This document shows, one piece after another, positions 1 through 9,074 of a stretch of 64,000 bases of DNA (position 1 is its first letter; the number at the start of each line of letters is the position of its first letter). Under the pieces are notes generated by a model that saw nothing but the letters and a program-made list of their open reading frames with translations, was not told the DNA's origin and searched no databases. The position numbers were made by a program, and so were the translations under genes. Origin of the DNA: Roseomonas aerilata DSM 19363 (lineage in GTDB: Bacteria > Pseudomonadota > Alphaproteobacteria > Acetobacterales > Acetobacteraceae); contig NZ_JONP01000002.1 of the NCBI RefSeq assembly GCF_000711725.1, positions 62,001 to 126,000 on the forward strand. Direction: 5' to 3'.

Positions 1-975
1 GAACGGCTGAAACTCGTCCTCGACGAGATGACGACTGAGGCCGGCGTGCGCCCTCTCTTCCATGCCACGATCCTCGACGTGGCCAGGCAGGGATCCGCCA
101 TCGCGACCGTGACGGTGCTGACGAAGGCGGGCCCGCTCGCGATCCGGCCAGGATTCGCCATCGATGCCTCGGGCGATCTCGACGTGATGGCCCGGGCCGG
201 CGCGACCTTCCTGCCGCTGGAGCCTGACGAGGCGCCGCAGCCCGCTACGATGATGTTCCGCTTTGGGCCAATTGACTTCGACCGCTTCGGCGCCCTTGGA
301 GCCGCCGAGCTGAAGGACCTCTGCACTCGGGGGGTCGAGAGCGGCGCGCTGGCCAGGGCCGCCCTGCACCAGAGCCGCATCCCCGGCACCAATGACGGCT
401 GGTTCAACATCAGCCGGGTCAACCTCGACGCGACGGACCCCTTCCAGCTCTCGGCCGGCGAGATGGAAGGGCGCCGGCAGGCCTTCGCGGCCGCCGATTT
501 CCTTTCGGCCCATGTGCCGGGCTGCGAGGGCGGGCGCCTCATCGCCCTGGCGCCGCAGCTCGGGATCCGGGAATCGCGGCGCGTGCGCGGCGACTTCGTG
601 CTGACCCCGGAGGACCTTCGCGCGGAGCGGCGCTTCCCGGACGCGATCGCGGTCGGGGCCTATCCGATGGACATCCATCCGGCGAAGGGCACCGGGCTGC
701 ACTTCGAGACCCTCGGCGGCGACAAGAGCTACGAGATTCCGTACCGCTGCCTCGTGCCGACCGGGCTCGACAACGCCCTCGTCGCCGGGCGCGGCATCTC
801 CGCCAGCCACGGCGCCCATGCCTCGACGCGCGTGATGCCCACCACCATGGCGATCGGCCAGGCTGCCGGCACCGCCGCCGCCCTCGCCTGCGCCGGCAAT
901 GGCGGTGCGCGCCAGGTGGACCCGGCCGCCCTGCGCGAACGCCTGCGGCGCGACGGCGCCTACCTGCCGGCCTGA
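1..975 (+). CDS. FAD-dependent oxidoreductase, 5' end outside window
   Basis: The frame is open from base 1, so the N-terminus, including the expected FAD-binding GxGxxG segment, lies outside the window. The visible 325 residues resemble the C-terminal two thirds of the FAD-dependent oxidoreductases of the PF12831 type: an 'AIDASGDLDVMARAGA' stretch follows the first Rossmann half, and the end has 'NALVAGRGISASHGAH' and 'TTMAIGQAAGTAAALA', which in this family close the FAD site. The substrate cannot be read from sequence. The stop is 28 bases before a Bug receptor and an IclR gene on the same strand, so the three probably form one catabolic unit. An internal ATG at 28 exists but would remove conserved sequence. 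Confidence 0.8.
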   Translation, partial: ERLKLVLDEMTTEAGVRPLFHATILDVARQGSAIATVTVLTKAGPLAIRPGFAIDASGDLDVMARAGATFLPLEPDEAPQPATMMFRFGPIDFDRFGALGAAELKDLCTRGVESGALARAALHQSRIPGTNDGWFNISRVNLDATDPFQLSAGEMEGRRQAFAAADFLSAHVPGCEGGRLIALAPQLGIRESRRVRGDFVLTPEDLRAERRFPDAIAVGAYPMDIHPAKGTGLHFETLGGDKSYEIPYRCLVPTGLDNALVAGRGISASHGAHASTRVMPTTMAIGQAAGTAAALACAGNGGARQVDPAALRERLRRDGAYLPA

Positions 976-1003
976 GACCGGCTTCACAGAAACGGAGGAA
1001 ACG

Positions 1004-2005
1004 ATGAACAAGCCCAGCCAATTCGCCCTCGAGCGCCGGTCGCTGCTCTCCACGGGCCTCGCGCTGCTCGCGGCTTCTCCCGCCGCCCGCGCGCAGTCGG
1101 GCGGGACCTGGCCGAGCCGCCCTGTCAGAATCATCGTGCCCTTCGCGGCGGGCGGGCCGGCGGACGGCCTTGCCCGCATGCTCGGCGAGCAGGTGCTCGG
1201 GCCGAAGCTGGGCCAGCCGGTCGTGGTCGAGAACCGGGCCGGCGCCGGCGGCGTCATCGGCGTGGCCGCGGCGGCCGGGGCGAACGACGTCCACACCCTC
1301 CTGTTCGGTAGCATCAGCATGACCATCGTGCCGCACCTGCAGGCCCAGCCCGTGGGTTACGACGTCGTGCGGGACTTCACGCCGCTCGCGCAGATCGCCT
1401 CGACGCCCTTCCTCCTCGTCGTGCCCTCCGGCTCTCGCTTCACGGACGTGGCCGCGCTCGTCGCGGCGGCGAAGGCGCGGCCGAAGGGCCTGTCGGCAGC
1501 GAACAGCGGCTACGGCACGCTGTCCCACATGACGGCGGAGCTGTTCAACCAGGGTGCCGGCGCGGAGCTGGAACCGGTGGTCTATCGCGGCGAAGGCGTG
1601 CTGATGCCGGACCTGCTCGGCGGGCAGGTGGATCTCGGCTTCCTCACCCTCTCCTCCGTGCTGCCCCATCTGCGGGCCGGCACGCTGCGGGCGCTCGCCG
1701 TGGCCGGGGCAGCGCGGCTGCCGGAGCTGCCGGAAGTTCCGATCCTGGCGGAAGCGGGCTTCCCCGGCATCGAGGTGGACGGCTGGCAGGCGATGTTCGC
1801 GCCCCGCAGCGTACCGCCGGCCGCCGCCGCGCGGCTCTCGGCCATTCTGGCGGAAGCGATGGCCGATCCCGCCATCCGCGCCCGCATCACGAGCTTCGGC
1901 GCCGTGCCGGCCAGCCGACCCAACGCGGATTTCGCGGCGATGGTGCCCGAGGAATTCCGCCGCTGGGGGGTGCTGGTGAAGGAACGGAACATCCGTGTCG
2001 ACTGA
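1004..2005 (+). CDS. Bug-family (TTT) periplasmic solute receptor
   Basis: A 333-residue Bug/TctC-type receptor that would capture a small carboxylate in the periplasm. The N-terminus is a typical export signal: 'ERRSLLSTGLALLAASPAARAQ' is split by a short basic region and a hydrophobic stretch, so Tat or Sec export is possible. The mature part opens with the family signature WPSRPVRIIVPFAAGGPAD, and later has a VENRAGAGG ligand-loop motif and a YRGEGVLMPDLLGGQVDL segment. I chose ATG 1004 because GGAGGAA lies 6 bases upstream; the frame is open further 5' but without signal peptide features. No TctA/TctB membrane genes are nearby, so it is an orphan receptor that must share a permease or act as a sensor. 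Confidence 0.92.
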   Translation: MNKPSQFALERRSLLSTGLALLAASPAARAQSGGTWPSRPVRIIVPFAAGGPADGLARMLGEQVLGPKLGQPVVVENRAGAGGVIGVAAAAGANDVHTLLFGSISMTIVPHLQAQPVGYDVVRDFTPLAQIASTPFLLVVPSGSRFTDVAALVAAAKARPKGLSAANSGYGTLSHMTAELFNQGAGAELEPVVYRGEGVLMPDLLGGQVDLGFLTLSSVLPHLRAGTLRALAVAGAARLPELPEVPILAEAGFPGIEVDGWQAMFAPRSVPPAAAARLSAILAEAMADPAIRARITSFGAVPASRPNADFAAMVPEEFRRWGVLVKERNIRVD

Positions 2006-2777
2006 CGCCGCGGGCGAGGAGATCCGGAGCCGGGGCTTCGTGACGTCCTTCGCGCGCGGGCTGGACGTCATCGGCGCCTTCGGTCCGGGCGCGGGTCGGC
2101 TGACGCTGTCCGAGGTCGCGTCGCGCGCCGGGCTCGACCGCGCCGTCGCGAGGCGGCTGCTGATGACCCTGGTGGAACTCGGCTTCGCCGAGAGCGAGAG
2201 CCGCCGCTTCGCCCTCACGCCGCAGGTGCTTCGCCTGGCGCAGGCCTATCTGGGCGGCGCCGGGCTGGACCGCCGGATGCAGCCCGCGCTGGAGGCGCTG
2301 GCGAACCGCCTCGGCGAGAGCGTCTCGCTCAGCGTGCTGGACTGGCCGGATATCGTGAATGTCGCCCGGGCCGAGGCGGCCGACCGGCCTTTCCGCCACG
2401 CCCTGACGGTCTCGGCCCGGATGCCCGCGCATGCCACCGCGTCCGGGCGCGTGCTGATGGCCGCCCTGCCCGCCGATGTCGCGCGGGCCCATCTCGCGGC
2501 GCCGTTGCCTCGCTACACCCCGCGCACCGTCACGGAGTCCGACGCCCTGATGCGCGCCGTGGCGGCGTGCAGGGACGCCGGCTTCGCCGTGCTCGACGGC
2601 GAGCTGGAGGAGGGCTTCGCCTCGGCGGCCGTGCCGGTGGCGGATGCCACGGGGCGCGTCGTCGCGGCGCTCGCGACCAGCAGCCACGCCGGTCGCCGTG
2701 ATGCCGCCGCCCTTCGCGCAGAAGTGGTGCCGGCGATGCTGGCGACGGCGCGGGAAATGTCGGCGCTTCTCGTCTGA
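1995..2777 (+). CDS. IclR-family transcriptional regulator
   Basis: A 260-residue IclR regulator. An N-terminal winged helix-turn-helix (about residues 15-75, with LTLSEVASRAGLDRAVARRL as recognition helix region) is followed by an IclR effector domain of about 180 residues containing 'HATASGRVLMAAL', the usual family sequence around the effector pocket. It resembles the PcaR/PobR branch that controls aromatic acid catabolism. The start is GTG 1995, which overlaps the end of the Bug gene by 11 bases, so translation is probably coupled. It most likely regulates the FAD oxidoreductase-Bug-iclR unit; the ligand is unknown. Confidence 0.92.
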   Translation: MSTDAAGEEIRSRGFVTSFARGLDVIGAFGPGAGRLTLSEVASRAGLDRAVARRLLMTLVELGFAESESRRFALTPQVLRLAQAYLGGAGLDRRMQPALEALANRLGESVSLSVLDWPDIVNVARAEAADRPFRHALTVSARMPAHATASGRVLMAALPADVARAHLAAPLPRYTPRTVTESDALMRAVAACRDAGFAVLDGELEEGFASAAVPVADATGRVVAALATSSHAGRRDAAALRAEVVPAMLATAREMSALLV

Positions 2778-2907
2778 CCGATCTGGCCGCGGTCCGGGAT
2801 GCGTCGTGCAGCGTCCCGCAGAGAATGTGGTCGAGCGCCCGTGCCTCTGCTTCAGCCCGCGCGAACGGGCACGCTCATCTCCGCCCGGGAGCAGGGCGGC
2901 ACCGCCG

Positions 2908-4332
2908 CTAGCCCGCCGCGCCCAGGATGGCCTTCACCTCAAGGTATTCCTCGAACCCGAAAACCCCGAACTCGCGCCCGTTGCCGGATTGCTTATAGCC
3001 GCCGAAGGGGAGGCTGCGGTCGAACGCGGCGCCGTTGATGTAGACGCGCCCTGACCGGATCCGGTTGGAGATGGCGCGCGCGTGTGCGGGGTCGCGGGAC
3101 TGCACGAAGCCTGCGAGACCGAAGGGCGTGTCGTTGGCGATCTCCACCGCCTCGTCCTCGCTGTCGTAGTTCATGATGGACAGCACGGGGCCGAAGATCT
3201 CCTCCCGAGCGATCCGCATCCCCGGCGTCACGTCGCCGAAAACGGTCGGGCGAACGTAGTATCCGTGGTTGAGCTCCGCCGGCCGGCCCGGTCCGCCGGC
3301 CACCAGGGTCGCCCCCTCGTCGATCGCGGAGCGGATGAAGTCCTGCACCTTCTCGAACTGCGCCCCGCTCACCAGCGGCCCCATGGTGCAGGCGGGATCA
3401 AGAGGGTCGCCGAGGCGGACGGCGCCAACAGCCTCGCGCGCCGCCTCGAACGCCGCTTCGCGCTGCGCCCGCGGGATGAGCATGCGCGTGGGAGACTGGC
3501 AGTTCTGGCCGGCATTCGTGTAGCTGGCATGAACGCCCTCGATCACGGCGCCCCTCAGGTCGGCATCGGGGAGGATGATGTTGGCTGACTTGCCGCCCAG
3601 TTCCTGCGCCACGCGCTTGACCGTATCCGCCGCCAGCTTCGCCACCCGCACGCCCGCCGCCGTCGAGCCGGTGAAGGACACCATGTCGATCCCGGGATGG
3701 GCGGCGATCGCCTCGCCCACCGTTGGCCCGTCGCCGTTCACGAGGTTGAAGACGCCGGCGGGGACACCGGCCTCGTGGACAATCTCCGCGAAGAGCATGG
3801 CGCTGAGCGGCGCGACCTCGCTCGGCTTCAGGACGACGGTGCAGCCAGTCGCGAGCGCGGGGGCAACCTTGGAGCCCACCTGGTTCAGCGGCCAGTTCCA
3901 GGGCGTGATCAGCCCGCAGACGCCAATCGGCTCACGGCGGATGATCCCGTTCCCCATCCGCTCCTCGAACCTGTAGCGTTCGAGCACCCGCACCGCTTCC
4001 TCGAAATGGAAGAGCGCGACGGTCGCCTGCCGCTCGGTCGCGAAGGTGATGGGGGCGCCCATCTCAAGAGTCATCGTGCGCGCGAGCTCCGGCAGGCGCG
4101 CCCGGAACCCCTCGACGATCCGCCGGAGAAGGCGGAGGCGCTCCTCCACGCTCGTCGCGGCATAGGCGGGAAAGGCCCGGCGCGCGGCCGCGACGGCCCG
4201 GTCCACGTCTGGCGCGGAGCCGAGGCTGATACGGGCGAAGACCTCCTCGGTCGCGGGGTTGACCACTCCCAGGGTCGCGGGCGTGGTCGGCTCCACCCAG
4301 GCGCCGTCGATATAGAATTTCAGCCGTTCCAT
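2908..4332 (-). CDS. NAD(P)-dependent aldehyde dehydrogenase
   Basis: A full-length 474-residue member of the aldehyde dehydrogenase superfamily, oxidising an aldehyde to its acid in the cytoplasm. Visible catalytic features are the oxyanion Asn in TPWNWP (about 146), the general base Glu in QELGGKS (about 244) and the nucleophile Cys in NAGQNCQSP (278). The cofactor motif VSFTGSTAAG is at about 218-227, and EEIFGPVLSI and PFGGYKQSG complete the family pattern. It stands alone on the minus strand between two plus-strand Bug/IclR cassettes, so its partner enzymes cannot be deduced. An alternative role such as semialdehyde oxidation is possible, but sequence alone does not fix the substrate. 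Confidence 0.93.
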   Translation of the reverse strand: MERLKFYIDGAWVEPTTPATLGVVNPATEEVFARISLGSAPDVDRAVAAARRAFPAYAATSVEERLRLLRRIVEGFRARLPELARTMTLEMGAPITFATERQATVALFHFEEAVRVLERYRFEERMGNGIIRREPIGVCGLITPWNWPLNQVGSKVAPALATGCTVVLKPSEVAPLSAMLFAEIVHEAGVPAGVFNLVNGDGPTVGEAIAAHPGIDMVSFTGSTAAGVRVAKLAADTVKRVAQELGGKSANIILPDADLRGAVIEGVHASYTNAGQNCQSPTRMLIPRAQREAAFEAAREAVGAVRLGDPLDPACTMGPLVSGAQFEKVQDFIRSAIDEGATLVAGGPGRPAELNHGYYVRPTVFGDVTPGMRIAREEIFGPVLSIMNYDSEDEAVEIANDTPFGLAGFVQSRDPAHARAISNRIRSGRVYINGAAFDRSLPFGGYKQSGNGREFGVFGFEEYLEVKAILGAAG

Positions 4333-4588
4333 GGCGCTCTGCCCCCAGAGGTGCCTGCCCTCATCCGGGGCAGCGGGTGCACGCGGACGCCCGTGCGACC
4401 GATGTCGCCCCTGGCGGATCCCTCGACGTTCCCGGCGCCGAGGCTAGCCGAAGCGGCCGGCGCGTCGAGCCGCGAGTGACCGCATTCCGGATCCCGGAAT
4501 TCCCGCACAATGGCGCAGCGCGCGCGATCAATCCGGTTAGGATGCCCGCAACAAGCGGCGGAGCCCCAGCGCCGCGAGGGAGGACACC

Positions 4589-5569
4589 ATGAAGGCATGC
4601 GTCACTCGCCGGGCCGCACTCGCCCTCGGCACGGCCGGGTTATGGGCGGCGCCCAAGCCCGGCTGGGCCCAGGCCTGGCCGTCGCGCCCGGTCACCATGG
4701 TCCTGCCCTTCTCCGCCGGCGGGGGAACCGACCTTTTGGCGCGCGCGCTCGCCCAGTACCTGAGCGAGGCGCTGGGCCAGCAATTCGTCGTCGACAACCG
4801 TGCCGGCGCGGGCGGAAACATTGGCGCGGCCGCCGTTGCCAGGGCCGCGCCCGACGGCAACACGATCCTGTTCGGCACGCCGGGGCCGCTGGCGAACAAC
4901 AAGCTGATCTACAAGAGCCTGTCCTTCGACCCCGAGCAGGCCTTCGCGCCGGTCGTCCTGATTGCCAAGTCACCCCTGATCGTCGCGGCGAAGGCGTCGC
5001 TGCCGGTCAAGGACATCAGGGAACTGGTGGCGCATGCGAGGGCGAATCCCGGCAAGCTCACGGTGGGCGTGCCGGGCAACGGAACCCTCGGCCACATCAC
5101 CGCCCTGCTGCTGGAGAAGGAGCTCGGGATCAGCCTGACGAGCGTGCCGTATCGCGGCACCGCGCAGGTGGTGAACGACCTTGTGGGCGGGCAGATCGAC
5201 CTCGCGATGGACTTCCTGCCTTCCTACGTGCCGGTGGTGCAGGACGGAAAGGCCCGCGCTCTTGCCGTCACCACCGCCCAGCGGTCAGGCGACCTGCCGG
5301 AGGTCGAGACCGTCCAAGAAGCCGGGTTCCGCGGGTTCGAAGCCTCCGCCTGGTACGCCCTCGCGGCACCCGCGGGAACGCCGGGCGAGATCATCGGCAA
5401 GCTCAACGCGGCCACCAATGCCTTCCTGCGGAGCCCGAAGGGGCAGGAAGCACTGGTCAAGCTGAGCATGCAGGGCGTCGGCGGCTCCCCGGCCGACCTA
5501 AGGGCCTTCATCGTCTCCGAGTTGCAGAAGTGGGGCCCGGTCCTGAAGGAGGCCGACATTTCCATGTAG
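4589..5569 (+). CDS. Bug-family (TTT) periplasmic solute receptor
   Basis: A second Bug receptor, 326 residues. The signal segment MKACVTRRAALALGTAGLWA has a twin-arginine-like RR before a hydrophobic run and ends near GWAQA. The mature domain begins WPSRPVTMVLPFSAGGGTD and carries VDNRAGAGGNIGAAAVARA and VPYRGTAQVVNDLVGGQIDL, the conserved Bug ligand-contacting segments. GGGAGG lies 6 bases upstream of ATG 4589. It is followed about 100 bases later by an IclR gene on the same strand and has no TctAB partner. The 256 bases upstream, between it and the aldehyde dehydrogenase, must hold both promoters; I see no clear operator there. Confidence 0.92.
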   Translation: MKACVTRRAALALGTAGLWAAPKPGWAQAWPSRPVTMVLPFSAGGGTDLLARALAQYLSEALGQQFVVDNRAGAGGNIGAAAVARAAPDGNTILFGTPGPLANNKLIYKSLSFDPEQAFAPVVLIAKSPLIVAAKASLPVKDIRELVAHARANPGKLTVGVPGNGTLGHITALLLEKELGISLTSVPYRGTAQVVNDLVGGQIDLAMDFLPSYVPVVQDGKARALAVTTAQRSGDLPEVETVQEAGFRGFEASAWYALAAPAGTPGEIIGKLNAATNAFLRSPKGQEALVKLSMQGVGGSPADLRAFIVSELQKWGPVLKEADISM

Positions 5570-5666
5570 CCGGCGCAGCACCGGCGGCGAAGCGGGGGCG
5601 GCATGGTTGAAGGCGGGGTGCCGTTGCCGCAGCGTTCCGTTGTGAACGGCCGGGCGAACCGGCAAG

Positions 5667-6512
5667 GTGGCCCCGGCAGCCCTGCCGCCCGCCGCGACCG
5701 TGCCGGAGCCCCCTGTCCTGAGCGATCCGCCCGTCCAGTCCGTCCTCCGCGCCCTCTCGGTCCTGAAGGAACTGAACCGGCAGCGCAGCACCACGGTGGA
5801 GGAGCTGCATCGCCGGACCGGGCTGCCGAAGCCGACCATCATGCGCCTGCTCGGCACGCTGATCGTCGCGGGGCTGGTGATGAAGGGCAGCCGCGGGCTC
5901 GGCTACCACGTCACCTCCGACGTGCTCTCCCTCAGCGCCGGCTACCATGGCGGCCCGCTGGTGGCGGAGGCCGGGCGGCCCTGGGCCGCGGACCTGACGC
6001 GCCGCCTGCGCTGGCCCGCCGCCATCGCCGTGCTGGACGGCGCGCGGATGGCGATCAGCGTCAGCACCATCGCGGACAGCGCGGTCTCGCCCTTCCACAG
6101 CACGGTTGGGTCGCATCTCAGCCTCGTCACGCGCGCGCTCGGCCGGGCCTATATCGGGTGGTGCCCGGACACGGAGCGGCGGATCCTCGTCCGCATGCTC
6201 GCGGCCTCCGCTGATCCCGAGGACAACCCGCCGACCCTGGAGCGCACGATTCGCGGCATCGTCGGCAGCGTGCGGCAGCAGGGCTACGCCCTGCGCGACC
6301 CGCGGGTGGAGCCGCGCTCCTCCGACACGGTGGCCGTACCGATCCTCCTCGGCGGGGCGGTCGCGGGCACGATCGGCCTCAGCTACTTCCGCTCCGCGGT
6401 GAACCATCGCGCCCTGACCGAGGAGCTGGTGCCGGCCCTGAAGGAGGCGAGCCGGGAGATCACCGTCTCGATGGAGCGCCTGCAGCGCGGCGCAGGGACG
6501 GCGGCACCCTGA
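5667..6512 (+). CDS. IclR-family transcriptional regulator (MhpR-like)
   Basis: A 281-residue IclR protein. After a proline-rich leader of about 20 residues comes a helix-turn-helix (STTVEELHRRTGLPKPTIMR) and then the effector-binding domain, with 'LSLVTRALGRAYIGWC' at the usual family position. This arrangement is close to MhpR-type regulators of phenylpropionate catabolism, though the ligand is an inference. The start is GTG 5667 with AAG just upstream, so the start is uncertain by a few codons; the conserved region begins at about residue 20. It lies downstream of the Bug receptor at 4589 and probably controls it. Confidence 0.88.
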   Translation: MAPAALPPAATVPEPPVLSDPPVQSVLRALSVLKELNRQRSTTVEELHRRTGLPKPTIMRLLGTLIVAGLVMKGSRGLGYHVTSDVLSLSAGYHGGPLVAEAGRPWAADLTRRLRWPAAIAVLDGARMAISVSTIADSAVSPFHSTVGSHLSLVTRALGRAYIGWCPDTERRILVRMLAASADPEDNPPTLERTIRGIVGSVRQQGYALRDPRVEPRSSDTVAVPILLGGAVAGTIGLSYFRSAVNHRALTEELVPALKEASREITVSMERLQRGAGTAAP

Positions 6513-6571
6513 CCACTCCGGCCCTGTCGCGCCGCGATGCCCTGCCGACGCAGGGCTCTCGCGAAGGGGCC

Positions 6572-7900
6572 TCAACCGCCCCCGCCGGCCTCGTGAGCCC
6601 CGGCGAGGGGCGCGGCGGCCGGCACCCGCAGCACCGCCCGCTCCTTCGGCAGGATGAGATGGATGGCCAGGGTGGCGACCACATAGGCCCCGGCGCCGAC
6701 GAAGAGGACGAGCGTGTAATTGCCGCCCGTGGCGTCCAGCAGCCGCCCCACCACGACCGCGGAGAAGCCGCCGAGGATGGAGCTGACGCAGCCGCCGAAC
6801 CCCACGGCGCTCGCCACCGCCTCCTTCGGCATCGTGTCGGAGACGAGGGTGAAAAGGTTGGCCGAGAAGCCCTGATGCGCGGCCATGGCGAGGCCGATCA
6901 GCAGCACCGAGACCCAGATCCCGTCGGCCATGGGCGCGAGGAAGACCGGCACCGTGCAGGCCGCGCAGGCCAGCAGCGCCAGCTTGCGCGCGGTGAAGAC
7001 GCCGAACCCGGCCCGCATAAAGCGCCCGGACAGCCAGCCGCCGCCGATCGAGCCGACATCCGTCATGAGGTAGATGATGACGAGCGGCAGGCCGAGCGCC
7101 ATCAGGTTCACGTGGAACTTCGAGAAGAGGAAGCTCGGCACCCAGTTGTTGTAGAACCACCAGACGGGGTTAGTGAGAATGCCGCCCACCAGGTACACCC
7201 AGGTGCCGGAGTAGCGGAACATCTCCACCCAGGGCACGCGGCGCGAGGGCACCTCGGGATCGCTATGGATATAGGCGAGTTCCTCCAACGTTACCTTCGG
7301 GTGCTCCTCCGGCGCGCGGTATAGGGCCAGCCAGAAGACGACCCAGACGAGGCCGACCAGGCCGGTCACGTAGAAGGCCGCCTGCCAGCCGAAATGGGAG
7401 GTGACGAAGGCGGCGATCAGCGGCGCGAGCAGGCCGCCGATATTGCTGCCGGAGTTGAACACCCCCGTGGCCAGCGCGCGGTCCCGCACCGGGAACCAGG
7501 TGGCGACCGACTTGATGCAGGTCGGGAAGTTACCGCCCTCGCCGAGGCCCAGGGCAATGCGCGCGGCGGTGAAGCCCGCGACGGAGGTGACGAGGCCGTG
7601 CGCGGTGGAGGCAACCGACCAGATCATGGCCGCGACCGCGAGGCCGACGCGTACGCCCACCTTGTCCGTGAAGGCGCCCATGCCCGCATAGCCCGCGGCA
7701 TAGGCCATGCTGAAGGCAAAGACGATGTTGCCGTAGTCGCTCTCGCTGAAGTGGAGCTCGCCCTGGATCGTCGGCTTGAGCACGCCGAGCAGATTGCGGT
7801 CCATGTAGTTGACGGTGGTGACGACGAAGAGCAGCGCGATGATGACCCAGCGGTATCGCCCCGCCGCGGCCGGGCGTGGCCCGGGGACGGTGAGTGCCAT
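6572..7900 (-). CDS. MFS transporter, anion:cation symporter (ExuT-like)
   Basis: A 442-residue, 12-helix major facilitator. The first helix follows RYRWVIIALLFVVTTVNYMD and leads into 'RNLLGVLKPTIQGELHFSES', which with GLGEGGNFPTCIKSVATWFP marks the anion:cation symporter family that carries hexuronates, glucarate, phthalate and similar organic acids with protons. GGGAGGAG sits 6 bases before ATG 7900. The gene runs in the same direction as the SDR at 8197-8997, but 296 bases separate them. The sugar-acid or aromatic-acid substrate cannot be chosen from sequence, although the neighbouring lactonase, SDR and decarboxylase-like genes would fit either. Confidence 0.93.
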   Translation of the reverse strand: MALTVPGPRPAAAGRYRWVIIALLFVVTTVNYMDRNLLGVLKPTIQGELHFSESDYGNIVFAFSMAYAAGYAGMGAFTDKVGVRVGLAVAAMIWSVASTAHGLVTSVAGFTAARIALGLGEGGNFPTCIKSVATWFPVRDRALATGVFNSGSNIGGLLAPLIAAFVTSHFGWQAAFYVTGLVGLVWVVFWLALYRAPEEHPKVTLEELAYIHSDPEVPSRRVPWVEMFRYSGTWVYLVGGILTNPVWWFYNNWVPSFLFSKFHVNLMALGLPLVIIYLMTDVGSIGGGWLSGRFMRAGFGVFTARKLALLACAACTVPVFLAPMADGIWVSVLLIGLAMAAHQGFSANLFTLVSDTMPKEAVASAVGFGGCVSSILGGFSAVVVGRLLDATGGNYTLVLFVGAGAYVVATLAIHLILPKERAVLRVPAAAPLAGAHEAGGGG

Positions 7901-8122
7901 GTTGTCTCCTCCCCTCGGGGCAGTCGGCCCGGGATTGATCCCTGTCCGAGCAGCTTGCTCGCAGCCTTCGAGGAGCGGAACGGAGCCATCTTTCGGCCGT
8001 GCAATCCGCGGGGTTACGACGTGTTACAGCGGGCACGGAACAGCTGGTTCCCGCTGGCTGGCCCAGGTGAAGGTTCGGCCATCATGCGGGCGAAGCGGGC
8101 GCGTAGATCACGGCGATGTGCG

Positions 8123-8169
8123 CCTGCCGCACGTCCTGCCGCACGTCCTGCCGCACGTCCTGCCGCGCG
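8123..8169. repeat. 12-base tandem repeat, about 3.9 copies
   Basis: The unit CCTGCCGCACGT occurs three times exactly (8123-8134, 8135-8146, 8147-8158), followed by a partial fourth copy with one change. It lies in the 296-base gap between the SDR stop and the MFS start, outside any supported gene. Because 12 is a multiple of 3, the array would add four-residue units if it were ever translated. I see no other signal in this gap. Confidence 0.85.
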
Positions 8170-8196
8170 CTCGCACGAGCGATTCCGCCCTCCTGG

Positions 8197-8997
8197 TCAG
8201 TCGCAGCGGACGGACATGCCACCGTCCACCACGATCTCCGTTCCAGTGATGAAACGCGCCTCATCGGAGGCAAGGAACAGCGCGGCGTTCGCCGTGTCGC
8301 GCCCATCGCCCGCGAAGCCCAGCGGGATGCGCTTCACGCGGGTGGCGAGAAGCGCCGCCACGTCGCCGCCCGCGCGCTGCCCGGCCAACCGCGTCTCCAC
8401 CATCGGCGTGTGCATCTGGCCGGGCACCACCGTGTTCACGCGGATGTTGCGAGCGGCGTACTCCACCGCCACGACGCGGGAGAACTGAATGATCCCGGCC
8501 TTGGACGCCGCGTAGGCCACCTGCGCCGCGCCCGTCCAGCGGATGCCGGAGGTGGAGGCGGTGTTGACGATCGCGCCGCCGCCCTGCCGCTCCATCACGG
8601 GCAGGACGTGCTTACAGGCGAGGAACACGCTCTTGAGATTGTAATCGATCTGCGTGTCCCAGACCTCCTCGCTCATCTCCACCGGGCCGCCCTTCGCCGA
8701 ACCGCCGACATTGTTCACGAGGATGTCGATGCGGCCATATTCCGCCACCGCCGCCTCAACCATGGCGGCGATGGACGCGCTGCTCATCACGTCGCAGGCA
8801 CCCATGGCGAAGCGGCCGCCTTCCTCGCGGATGCGGGCGGCGGTCTCCTCCATGGCCGCCATGTTCTTGTCCACGCCGTAGACCAGCGCGCCTTCCCGCG
8901 CGAAGAGCACGGCGGCAGCGCGGCCGTTGCCCCATCCCGTTCCCACCGAGCCCGCGCCCGTGATGACGGCGACCTTGCCCTCGAGACGTCCTGCCAT
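8197..8997 (-). CDS. SDR-family NAD(P)-dependent oxidoreductase
   Basis: A 266-residue classical short-chain dehydrogenase. The Rossmann motif is VAVITGAGSVGTGWGNGRA near the N-terminus, NNVGG corresponds to the NNAG motif, the catalytic Ser lies in NTASTSG, and the Tyr/Lys pair is YAASK. The C-terminal 'FITGTEIVVDGGMS' is the usual SDR end. The inserted 'SVGTGWGNGRA' in the glycine loop is also present, in related form, in the second SDR at 13580 ('QQPGETVGNGRA'), so the two are probably paralogues. It lies downstream of a Bug receptor, lactonase and CMD gene on the same strand, which suggests oxidation of an alcohol in the same pathway. Confidence 0.93.
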   Translation of the reverse strand: MAGRLEGKVAVITGAGSVGTGWGNGRAAAVLFAREGALVYGVDKNMAAMEETAARIREEGGRFAMGACDVMSSASIAAMVEAAVAEYGRIDILVNNVGGSAKGGPVEMSEEVWDTQIDYNLKSVFLACKHVLPVMERQGGGAIVNTASTSGIRWTGAAQVAYAASKAGIIQFSRVVAVEYAARNIRVNTVVPGQMHTPMVETRLAGQRAGGDVAALLATRVKRIPLGFAGDGRDTANAALFLASDEARFITGTEIVVDGGMSVRCD

Positions 8998-9074
8998 GCT
9001 TCGATCCGATCACCTGTTCTGCCGCGTCGCGGCCGCGCCCGCCTCGGCGGGCCGCACAAGAAGGACGGGACGTC

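Noticed and set aside
2908-4332. 2-ketoglutarate semialdehyde dehydrogenase completing the arabonate pathway
   Set aside because: Only general aldehyde dehydrogenase motifs are visible, and the gene is 30 kb from the sugar-acid operon with no link.
5508-7160. A 550-codon minus-strand frame across the IclR gene and the MFS end
   Set aside because: Arg-rich shadow composition, with two well-supported genes on other frames explaining the DNA.
8123-8169. Possible CRISPR array
   Set aside because: The repeat unit is 12 bases with no spacers, so it is a simple tandem repeat; no cas genes are present.
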